A DNA stretch of 64,000 nucleotides from Ananas comosus. Lineage: Eukaryota > Streptophyta > Magnoliopsida > Poales > Bromeliaceae. The translations under genes were made by a program, and so were the position numbers. The notes below the pieces were generated by a model, which was not told the origin of the DNA, made no database searches, and was given only the letters and a program-made list of their open reading frames with translations. This document shows, piece by piece, positions 22,858 to 34,000 of the stretch (the stretch's first letter is position 1; each line of letters starts with the position of its first letter). The stretch covers positions 5,758,678-5,822,677 of the forward strand of contig NC_033635.1 in assembly GCF_001540865.1 (NCBI RefSeq), read 5' to 3'.

Positions 22858-23734
22858 TGTTTTGTACAAGAGAAATGCCACGTCATGCAACAAACAAAGG
22901 GGTCTCTGTGCAAATAACACTTTACTAAAAAGCCATAAAATTACTAAACTTTTCCAAGCAAAAAGCATCCTAAGGTATATTTGGCAAATTAAATTAGTAG
23001 TTTGTGTTAATTAATTACTTGTAGATTTGTGATGGACTCACAAAACAATATATGCTACTATAATAGGAACATATTTTAAGCAAAATTAATTAACGAACAA
23101 AACCATATTATTTGCATGAACACATGGTAACTTACAATCCCCATTTTCATGGGGTTTATATGATTATAATTAAAAAGAATCAAATTTAATTAGGAAAGGG
23201 TGTTTTCCTACATAATTAACCATTTTATCCGTACATAAATAGTACATCTTAGGCCGAAATTATTGCCCCCCTAACTAGTGTATCGAGACGTCGCACCCAC
23301 CACATTAATTAATTTATTTATTTTTTAGTGTATATATTTTACAAATTAAAAATTTAATATGACATTTGTATAAATATTTATAAGTTGCAAAAACAAAATA
23401 TTATTACACAAGCATTCACTTTCCTGTTTCATCCAAGAAAAAAAAAGAAAGAAGAGGAATATTATCCAAACCGAAATGAAGAATTATTGCCGCATTTATC
23501 TTGAACTGCATATATATTTTTTAAATAAAATTAAAAGTAAAATTAAAAGACAGTCAATGGGTATGATACCTAAAATTTTATCCAAATCTGATACAAAACG
23601 GATATAGTTTCAAATACGAATATGAAAAAAATGAAAACTTGACGGATTCGAATTTGTATATGAATTTTGTTTGTACCTGACCTAAACCCGAATCCGAATA
23701 GATCTTACATTTTATAAATCCGAACCTGAACCCG
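22858..23734. other. gene-free AT-rich stretch
   Basis: No ORF, RNA gene or bounded repeat recognised. Confidence 0.4.
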
Positions 23735-23808
23735 ATTTGAAGGCTCCATCATCGAAAACAAATTGATCGCAACAAAGCACGTTTACTATCGATAGCATTC
23801 TAGCTCAA

Positions 23809-23846
<38 letters not shown>

Positions 23847-23847
23847 T
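23735..23847. mobile_element. Micron-like right-end fragment plus (CT)n(TA)n
   Basis: GATTTGAAGGCTCCATCATC, then AAGCACGTTTACTATCGATA and CATTCTAGCTCAAC, then CT and TA repeats. This matches the right arm and flank of copies 1, 5 and 8. The left arm is absent, so the element was truncated by deletion or later insertion. Confidence 0.7.
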
Positions 23848-24690
23848 TAATATTATATTTGAATAAATATATTTTGAAATACGATCAGGAGAAATGATTG
23901 TTTCGAATTCGAGTGTTTGTTAGGTTCAATTTTGAATATGTAGTTTCAAAATACGCCATGTTCAAATTTTCAGTTTAGTTGTTGGGTTCGAGTTCAGATT
24001 TTTAAAAATCAGCCCCGACTTCGACCCGTTGACATTGCTAGCCAACACAAAACTTAGTTATTTTGAGACTAGCCCCTCAGCTTGAGTGGAACAAAAACAA
24101 CTTCAATTGGACTTGACCTAAATTATGTACTAAGCTTTTAATATTTTAATTTTTATTATCTCATCTTCTAATACAAATGATTTAGCATATCTCAATCCGA
24201 ACTTAACAAAATTTTCAAGCTTTTGACCAAATATTTCATTATCTAATGAAAATTTTTGCTGTTTAATGAAATATTAAACAAGTATTCTACCGAAGATCAT
24301 TAAGTTCTAACCGAATTTCGGGCAATTTTTGTGAACCTTTTTGAGAAATTAAAGGAAATTTAAGGTTAGGTACCTAACCCAACACACAACTAACCAACAC
24401 CTAATTGTAATAATGTAGGAGACCCTCTAACTAGTTTTAGTCTACTATTTTCAACGACATCAACTTTTACTTAACTTTTCAGCGAAAAAGCAAAATCAAG
24501 AAATTACAAAATAGCGACAAATAAAGAATGAGCTTCTAAACCTTAAAAGCAAATAATCGATACATTTGATTCTGCTGCAGAAGAAGCTATTGAAGCTATA
24601 TTAATGTAGCACTTCTTCTAATCCTACTTAAATAACATTTATCAAACTACGTAATTATGTATAACAGAATCAAGCATCGCAGGGAGACAC
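23848..24690. other. gene-free stretch
   Basis: AT-rich and non-coding; nothing recognised. Confidence 0.4.
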
Positions 24691-24693
24691 TAA

Positions 24694-25177
24694 GTGGGTG
24701 TTTGGCCTAGATTCCGGAATGTGATTTTGGAGCCAAAAATTGACATTTTCTTCAATAGATTGTCTTGTAACTTCTTTTTTTTTTAAATTTAATTTTGATT
24801 TTTAGAATCAACTTTCTGATTTTAGAGGCTCAGAATCAGAAGCAGTTAAAACCTACTGCTTGAATTCTTATTCCGATTTGTGACTCAAATTTTAAATTTT
24901 TATTTTAATTTTGGATTCAAACTTTAAATTTAAATTCAAATTTTAAATTATTTTGAAATAAAATTTAATAAAAATTATTATTTGTAAACAATAAAATAAA
25001 TTTACCAAACAGATTTACAAAATTATTTTAGAAAAATCGCTTTTTCATGGAAACTCAACCAATTACATTACAGCTTTTAACCAAAATTAATTCCCTTAAC
25101 CAAAATTAATTCCCTCTCCAAACCAAAATCAATTATGTAGAAATTATTTCTAACCAAAAGCTAAGCCAAACAGGCCC
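24694..25177. mobile_element. MITE with GTTTGG-type termini
   Basis: The left end GTGGGTGTTTGGCCTAG follows TAA at 24691. The right end AAGCCAAACAGGCCC precedes TAA at 25178. A TAA duplication with GGG..TGTTTGG ends fits PIF/Harbinger MITEs, but the match is imperfect and a hAT origin is possible. About 484 bp, non-coding. Confidence 0.5.
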
Positions 25178-25330
25178 TAAACTTTCCAAGAAAAGCTTAT
25201 ACCCAAAGAGGAATTGGTATTCCTTTCTAGAATTAAGCAACATCTAATAAGGTTATACATTTGGAAGATTAAGCAGTAATCTTTATTAATCTATTATTAA
25301 TTGTAGATTTGTAAGAGATCAAAACTAGCT

Positions 25331-25387
25331 CACATAGAAATCGATCTATAATAGGAAACAAAATTAAGTAAACTAATGAAAGGAACC

Positions 25388-25431
<44 letters not shown>

Positions 25432-25834
25432 TTAATTAATTGCATGCTATATACTAAGTACTTGAATAGCCCAATATATATATATCTGCATGTGTACTCT
25501 CATTCATAGACCACAACATATGTCAATGTATGATCCGAACAAAAATCTAGAAGATCTTTACCAGTATCCGGAAAGAGATTCTCATGATTTGTACATCAAC
25601 ATTTATGGGAAATTAAATCGAAATTTAATGTGGAAATTAATTAATGGTGTTTTGTTTTATAAAAAATTTACCCAGTTTCTATCCGTACATAAATGTACCA
25701 TTATTATGCCTTACTGAGATAACTATATTTCCTGCACCCAGTGTATCCACAAACAACGTTAAGTTGCATTTAATATTTTCTAAATTAATTGTTGTTTAGA
25801 TATTAAATAGTCTATAAAAAAAAATGTACAACGT
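25331..25834 (+). repeat. polygalacturonase upstream region, redundant copy A
   Basis: About 504 bp that read identically to 27883-28386, including the same TA-microsatellite length. It ends at an N (25835). An identical 75-codon open frame appears in copies A and C and a near-identical one in B. I regard it as an incidental ORF, because the surrounding non-coding DNA is equally conserved. Confidence 0.8.
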
Positions 25835-25835
25835 N
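25835..25835. other. assembly gap (single N)
   Basis: One N terminating copy A. Confidence 0.95.
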
Positions 25836-26172
25836 TAATAAATTAATTATAATAATTATCTAATTATTATTAATTAATTACAAATAATAAATTAATTAAT
25901 TACTTAATTATTAAAGTAATAAATAATAATTTAAATATATTAATTAGATTAATTAATAATTTACTATCATTAAAATTAAATTTAGATTTTAATTAATCTT
26001 GTTCTCATCAAGGAACAAGCTTGTTCCAGTAAAAAGGTGGAACAGCAGTTCCAGCCTTATACCGGCTTGTTCTTAAAATCCTGGAACTACTGTTCCCGAG
26101 CAACAAATATTGCGTTTGGGAACAAAGGGGGGAACAAGGGCTTATTCCCCCCTTGTTCCCCATCCAAACGCT
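25836..26172. other. AT-rich stretch plus hairpin MITE tail
   Basis: TTAATTA-rich sequence to about 25990, then a GAACAAG/CTTGTTC-rich segment. At 26112-26171, GCGTTTGG..GGAACAAGGG pairs with its inverse CCCTTGTTCCCCATCCAAACGC. It ends exactly where similarity to the upstream region of copy A resumes, so it looks like a small insertion on one haplotype. Confidence 0.45.
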
Positions 26173-27406
26173 ACCCTAGAATTAAGCAACATCTAATAAG
26201 GTTATATATTTGGAAGATTAAGCAGTAATCTTTATTAATCTATTATTAATTGTAGATTTGTAAGAGATCAAAACTATCTCACATAGAAATCGATCTATAA
26301 TAGGAAACAAAATTAAGTAAACTAATGAAAGGAACCATATATATATATAAATATCTTTAATTAATTGCATGCTATATACTAATAAGTACTTGAATAGCCC
26401 AATATATATATCTGCATGCGTACTCATTCATAGACCACAACATATGTCAATGTATGATCCGAACAAAAATCTAGAAGATCTTTACCAGTATCCGGAAAGA
26501 GATTCTCATGATTTGTACATCAACATTTATGGGAAATTAAATCGAAATTTAATGTGGAAATTAATTAATGGTGTTTTGTTTTATAAAAAATTTACCCAGT
26601 TTCTATCCGTACATAAATGTACCATTATTATGCCTTACTGAGATAACTATATTTCCTGCACCCAGTGTATCCACAAACAACGTTAAGTTGCATTTAATAT
26701 TTTCTAAATTAATTGTTGTTTAGATATTAAATAGTCTATAAAAAAAAAATGTACAACATAGAATAGATCAATATTATTTTATCCATGTAACGAAGTAAAG
26801 ATCGAAGATATTTTTTGATATGAAAACTTTCGAATCTCTTGAAATTGAACATATTCACTTAATTTAGAATTTTAAAGCCGCGATAGATGATACGCTGGGC
26901 GTAGGCAATGATTTTTCAATATATATAAAATAGATAGATAGAATAGAATTGAGTTTCTATACTTGTAAAAAGCATAGGAGCTAAACTTGCTCGTAATTTT
27001 TTAGTCGTCGAGAATCCATACATTACTAATAAAGAAGATTTAATAAGACACAACACTAATAGTGTTATATGAATCTTAAAACTCAACGCGCCCTCTCTCT
27101 CTATGTATATAGAAAGAAAGAACATAACCTTATATTTTTCAAGTCACGCACTTTTTTGGCATGTGACATCAACATGGCTCCTTATATAGAAGTAAGCAAA
27201 ATGCACACACCTTATTATAAATATAAATACATCATAATACAAACCTCAATAATTAGGATGTTACATATATTATATATTATATATATATATATATACACGT
27301 GCCTTCTTATTTCCTCTATAGCTTATTCTCTCTCTAAAAAGGCTAACGTATCCCAAGAGGAACATAGAAGAAGAAGAGCAATCGACGTTCTCCATAAGCT
27401 AGTTAA

Positions 27407-27437
<31 letters not shown>

Positions 27438-27586
27438 CAGAGGAAACCATAAATTTATAATAACACCTACTTGATTACACCATGATGAGCATTGTTAATT
27501 GTAGGTTACTCTAATGAACCATTTACTAATTAGTTAATACTCTCTTGCACATTTTTGCAGATTCCTGCTGCATATAAATTAAATCA
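26173..27586 (+). repeat. polygalacturonase upstream region, copy B
   Basis: Matches copies A and C with scattered substitutions and indels: a shorter TA run near 26340, CTGCATGCGTACTC instead of CTGCATGTGTACTCTC, and an extra GAAT near 27009. It leads into a complete first exon at 27587. Confidence 0.75.
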
Positions 27587-27850
27587 ATGGGTCATCTCCA
27601 AAACAAGCTTCTTTTGATCACCCTTCTCATATTCTTCTCCTTCCACAACCTGTTCTCTTGTTGCTACTCTACCTTGGAGGAGAGCTCCATTAATAATCCC
27701 TACTATGACACCGCTAACTATCGCATGGACTACTATGATTCCCTTCCTTATCAAGAACTCAGTAGTGGCGCTGGTCCGACGTCTCCGGAGAGAGCTTTCA
27801 ACGTCGACGATTACGGTGCGAGGGCCGACGGAACGACCGACGATCGCGAC
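27587..27850 (+). pseudogene. duplicate exon 1 of polygalacturonase (haplotype copy)
   Basis: Encodes the same 88 residues as exon 1 of the gene at 29203 except for two changes: S to G in the SSSAG stretch and L to P in the TSLERAF stretch. The donor GTACGTAC follows. After 28 more bases the sequence stops at an N (27879) and restarts upstream of the second copy. No further exons follow. It is most likely the alternative allele left in by the assembler. A true tandem duplication of the 5' end cannot be excluded. Confidence 0.75.
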
Positions 27851-27878
27851 GTACGTACTATCGCATCGTAATATTCTT

Positions 27879-27879
27879 N
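27879..27879. other. assembly gap (single N)
   Basis: One N; the sequence after it restarts a copy of the upstream region. Confidence 0.95.
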
Positions 27880-27939
27880 GCTCACATAGAAATCGATCTA
27901 TAATAGGAAACAAAATTAAGTAAACTAATGAAAGGAACC

Positions 27940-27983
<44 letters not shown>

Positions 27984-29202
27984 TTAATTAATTGCATGCT
28001 ATATACTAAGTACTTGAATAGCCCAATATATATATATCTGCATGTGTACTCTCATTCATAGACCACAACATATGTCAATGTATGATCCGAACAAAAATCT
28101 AGAAGATCTTTACCAGTATCCGGAAAGAGATTCTCATGATTTGTACATCAACATTTATGGGAAATTAAATCGAAATTTAATGTGGAAATTAATTAATGGT
28201 GTTTTGTTTTATAAAAAATTTACCCAGTTTCTATCCGTACATAAATGTACCATTATTATGCCTTACTGAGATAACTATATTTCCTGCACCCAGTGTATCC
28301 ACAAACAACGTTAAGTTGCATTTAATATTTTCTAAATTAATTGTTGTTTAGATATTAAATAGTCTATAAAAAAAAATGTACAACGTAGAATAGATCAATA
28401 TTATTTTATTCATGTAACGAAGTAAAGAAGTTGTTTTTTGATATGAAAACTTTCGAATCTCATGAAATTGAACATATTTACTTAATTTAGAATTTTAAAG
28501 CCGCGATGGATGATACACCGGATGTAGGCAATGATTTTTCAATATATATAGAATAGATAGATAGAATAGAATTGAGTTTCTATACTTGTAAAAAGCATAG
28601 GAGCTAAACTTGCTCGTAATTCTTTAGTCGTCGGATCGCCTCAGAATCCATACATTACTAATAAAGAAGATTTAATAAGACACACCGCTAATAGTATTAT
28701 ACAAATCTTGAAACTCAACGCGCGCTCTCTCTCTCTATGTATATAGAAAGAAAGAAAATAAACTTATATTTTTCAAGCCACGCACTCTTTTGGCATGTGA
28801 CATCAACATGGCTCCTTATATAGAAGTAAGCAAAACGCACACACCTTATAAATATAAATACATCACAATATATACCTCAATAATTAGTATGTTACATATG
28901 TGTGTATATATATATATATACACGTGCCTTCTTATTTCCTCTATAGCTTATTCTCTCTCTAAAAAGGCTAACGTATCCCAAGAGGAACATAGAAGAAGAA
29001 GAGCAATCGACGTTCTCCATTAGCTAGTTAAGTTTTTCTCTCTCTCTCTCTCTCTAGAGGAAACCATAAATTTATAATAACACCTACTTGATTACACCAT
29101 GATGAGCATTGTTAATTGTAGGTTACTCTAATGAACCATTTACTAATTAGTTAATACTCTGTTGCACATTTTTGCAGATGCTGTTTCATATAAATTAAAT
29201 TA
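27880..29202 (+). promoter_or_regulatory. upstream region of the intact polygalacturonase gene (copy C)
   Basis: About 1.3 kb directly 5' of the start codon. A TATA-rich stretch ends in CACGTG near 28905-28925, followed by a CT-rich leader (29037-29055). TTTTTGCAG at about 29170-29178, just before the ATG region, looks like a splice acceptor, so a leader intron is possible. The transcription start is not determinable here. Confidence 0.4.
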
Positions 29203-31016
29203 ATGGGTCATCTCCAAAACAAGCTTCTTTTGATCACCCTTCTCATATTCTTCTCCTTCCACAACCTGTTCTCTTGTTGCTACTCTACCTTGGAGGAGAG
29301 CTCCATTAATAATCCCTACTATGACACCGCTAACTATCGCATGGACTACTATGATTCCCTTCCTTATCAAGAACTCAGTAGCAGCGCTGGTCCGACGTCT
29401 CTGGAGAGAGCTTTCAACGTCGACGATTACGGTGCGAGGGCCGACGGAACGACCGACGATCGCGACGTACGTACTATCGATCGCGTCGTAATATTCTTAA
29501 ATATATCTATATAATCTTTACGTACGTACGTACGTAGCTTTAATTTTTATCTTAAAGATCGATGTTAAGTACAGTAATGATAAGTTACTTTCGATGATCA
29601 GGCGTTTCTGAAGGCGTGGAACGCGACGTGCTCGTCGTCGTCGGATTCTGCTGCATTCGTAGTGCCTGAGGGGAAAACTTATCTCCTGAAGCCACTTATC
29701 TTCTCCGGCCCATGCAAAGCTACTCATGTTACTGTGATGGTGATGATAATTAATATTTAAGGATATTTTTTTAATATTTAACGATGTTTAATTAAAAGCG
29801 TCCTAATATATAGTTTAGCGTCATATTTAAAAATGTCGGTTAAAACGTCGTCGGCAAATAAAGAGTGGTCACGAACATATATACCGACGCTTATGCCAGT
29901 CATCCGACGCTTCAATAAATAATGGTTTAGACATGAATAGAAACTAATTTGTGGAAAAAATTGTGTGTGGATTAGATTAGAGGAACACTTGAAGCTTCGA
30001 AGGATCGATCGGATTGGCCGACCGACGAGATTCGGACGCATTGGATCAAATTCGAGAGCGTAAAAAACCTGCTAGTGCAAGGTGGTGGAACACTCGATGG
30101 AAATGGTGACATTTGGTGGCAAAACTCTTGCAAGATCGATGAATCTCTAGTATGTAATTTTTCTTTTTCCCTCCGATTTCGAATCAAATATTCAACAAGT
30201 AATTTCTCTTTTGCATGTATTATTACACCAACTATGACATAATTTTTTGTTGTTTTGTTTTTTTAACTTCTCAGCCTTGCATTCACGCGCCAACGGTAAT
30301 TAACTAATCCTGAATTAATCTGTTTTTAATTTGTATGATCCTTCATATATATATAAGGATTTAATGATGTTTAATTTATGCGTATATAGGCTTTGTACTT
30401 CTACGGGTGCCAAAACTTGAGAGTGGAAAACATCAATCTAAGAGATAGCCAACAAATCCACATGACATTCGGGTACTGCGCCGACGTCGAAGCGTCCGAG
30501 CTAACCATCACCGCACCCGAATGGAGCCCGAACACCGACGGAATTCACGTCGCGAGCACCACGAACGCGCACATACACGACTGTTCGATCGGAACCGGTA
30601 CGAAATTATGCACGCATATATATATATACATTTGTTTTAATTACTTCACTAATTACAAAATTAACTTAATTGATGCAGGAGATGATTGCATCTCGATTGT
30701 TAATGGCTCGAGGAATATAAAGGCCACGAACATAGTTTGCGGTCCGGGTCACGGAATTAGGTGATTTCACTGTACTAATTAAATTCTAAGTTATATATAT
30801 ACATAGTTGTTTAAATAGGATCAAAATTAAAGTTAAGCTTGTGGTCCGGGTCACCGAATAATTAGGTGCTCTCGTTAATCTAATTCCAACCAATATGTAT
30901 AACTAATTGTACTATGTAGGATCATCGATTTGACATGCATGGGACTCCTCTCACCAATATGGATCCTAATTAAATAATGATTGATTTTTGGTTTTTTTTC
31001 TCTTAATTAATTTAAA

Positions 31017-31050
<34 letters not shown>

Positions 31051-34000
31051 TGCATGATTGATTTGGTGAACAGCATAGGGAGTTTAGGAGCGAACCACTC
31101 GACAGATCATGTGTCTGATGTGATTGTTGACAATGCCATGTTGACGGGTACAACAAATGGAGTGCGCATCAAAACTTGGCAGGTGATAATAATAATTAGA
31201 AAAACTTCAAATATTATCCGTATAATTTCACATTTTGTTATTTTAGTATTATGTCGTTTAATGTGTATCAATTTAGTATCTCGTAATTTTATTTTTTTCT
31301 TTTTATTATTTCCTCCATTAATTTTTTTTGTTAAATTAGTGATAGAACTAAAACTAAAACTAAAAGATGCTAAATTGAATATTCGATAAACTTAGGTGGG
31401 ATATCTGAAATTTTTTGTATATAATTTAATAAAATGTTAACAAAGATGCTGACGAAAAAAAAAAAAAAAAAAAAAAGAAACCATATGTTATTAAATTGAT
31501 AAACTTTAAACTATAGAATAGTAAAGTGAGAACCTATAATAATTATATAATCATTATTAAGTTTGTTTTTGGTCTCTTGGATCTTTTTGACTTCCACAAT
31601 GGTAGCTGTGTTGGTTAGTTAAAACTGAGCAATCAGTGATGATTAACCTATAAACTAGGTAGCACTGCTTTAAAAAAAGGGCATAGAATTATTATTTGAG
31701 CTGGAATTAATTAATACTTGCTTTTAGAAGCATGGTACGACGATGAAACTTTTGTGTCACGATCGGTTTTCTTAGATGTGATGTACATTATTGAAAGTAT
31801 TTAAATTTTAAAATTTTGCTTAGTAATGTTTTTATTTTATTTTTTTAAGTAAAATATTTTGAAGTAGAGTTCTTTTGCTTTTAGAAGCATAAGAGAGTTC
31901 GTACTTTCAACTTTTAACTCTTAGATCAATCCTTTTGATCATTTTTTATCTTTAGATTAATATTATTATCCTAGGGAGACCACTCAACTCGAAGGGGACC
32001 GCTTAACCCTAAGAGGGATCACTATCACCCCGACCCTACAATCCTTAATCCAAAAGCCAAAAAGTCAGAAGCACTAATTCACTTATGCTTTTAATAGCAT
32101 ATATAGTAGCTCTACGCAGTATTTTATATCAAAATGTGTAAGAGTAGATAGTGAATTGATTGTAATCTTTTTATTCAAAGTATATACTTGGCAACAAATA
32201 AAAAAATTTTGAAAGGTTGAAAATAATATATTTTGCTTCAAAACCTTTTTTTTCACACAAGTTGTCATCTGTAAACTTGACTGGATGTATTTATAAGTTA
32301 GTCAACTGTAATAATAAAATAAAAGTCTTTCTTCTAATACATCAAATTACATAAAATTAGTGTTTAAAAACAAAAAAAAGAAAAAATGGCAACGATACGA
32401 GACAATTAGGCCTAAATTTTATGATTTTTTTAATATTATTTGCCAATGATCGAAAGGTCCCAACATCGACAATTTTAATGGTCAAAATATGGCACTTGCA
32501 AATTTAACAGTATAAAAACATTCAAGTCTGATAAAATTTTAATAGAACTTTTTTTAACTATTTAAAATAAGATCACTAACTTCGCTTTAAAATTTTAGTT
32601 TTATATCATTATGTGTTATTAGATTTTATTTTCAGCAGTTAATCTTGAAAACCACTCAATCATTAGGCAGATAGTATCTAAAGTTTGCCAAAAATTTGGA
32701 TCTTAAAGACTTCAAATACTCTAAATCAAGCCTATCAAAGCCGATCGCATATTTGGAAGTTCCATCATCATCATCGAAATCAGAGTGGAAGCATGTTCGC
32801 ACTACTCCCAAACTCAGCTCAAGAACAATAAATATGAGAACATTATTAAGTAACATATGGTTTTATTTGTATTTGTAAGGATAGTTACTTGACTTGGCTA
32901 AATCACTTTGAATTTCTACGTGGTAAGACACCTAGAGGGGAAGAGCAAGGTCTCGGGTTTGAGTAATTAGTTTTTATTTAGAATTTTAATAAATTCAGTC
33001 TAATTTTAGTTCAAATCAGTTTAAATTCTATCCAATAATTAAGTTATTTTTCATTCAATTGTCAATTTATTAAGTATGACACGTCAAATTATTAAAAACT
33101 TATAGCAATTAAATACTGTTTGACTGGTATACTACATTAAAAATTAAATATGTTTAAAATATTTGATTAAATTAAAAATATATGAGATGAATTAAAATCA
33201 GCATTCTATATGTATAAATAAATTAAGAAGTTTATAATAAGTTATTATATTATTTTGCGAGGTTTAGAAATTTCGCGGGGCGGGGACTACTATCCACATC
33301 CTCGCCTCGCCTCGTCCCGGCAAGCCGGAAAAATTTCTATCGCCTCTCTATCAACATGGGAACAAAATCCTCCCCATTCGGGGCAGGTTTCTACAAAGAC
33401 CCGTATTTTGAGTCTTATTAAAGATGACTAAAGGTTTCTGACAATAAACTAGTGAAATTTAACTTAAGTTTCAAATAAACTTAAATTGCTTTACAAGGAT
33501 GCTGCTATAGGTGCTAGGGCACTAGCCAATATTTCATATATCTTTGAATTGAATTTCCAACATAACAGTCATCTAGGAAATTTGGATGTTCAAATATGAA
33601 AAATTTCTCAAGATTCAAGCACAAACTAACTTTATAGTTGTCACTCTTCTTAGTTTTCAACAAACAAACATGCATATTTGAACTATGTTCATGCTAAAGT
33701 TCTAACTAAAAATCTTAAAAATCCATATGAACCTAACTAAAAGTAATCAGTTGTCATAAACTTGGATCTAAGAGTGACAACTATAAACTAACTTTATAGT
33801 TGTCACTCTTCTTAGTTTTCAACAAACAAACATGCATATTTGAACTATGTTCATGCTAAAGTTCTAACTAAAAATCTTAAAAATCCATATGAACCTAACN
33901 AAAAAAAAAAAAAAAAAAAAAAAAAAGAAACCACATGTTATTAAATTGATACATTTTAAACTATAGGATATTAAAGTGATAACCTATAATAATTATATAA

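Noticed and set aside
27069..27452. 127-codon ORF upstream of polygalacturonase
   Set aside because: Contains TA- and CT-repeat translations (YIYIY, SLSLS) and is not preserved in the other copy.
25490..28269. 75-codon ORF conserved in three copies as a possible micro-gene
   Set aside because: Its conservation equals that of the surrounding non-coding DNA and reflects redundant copies, not selection.
32900..32975. Second SINE or tRNA-like sequence (GGTCTCGGGTTTGAGT)
   Set aside because: The B-box match is poor and there is no clear A box or tail.
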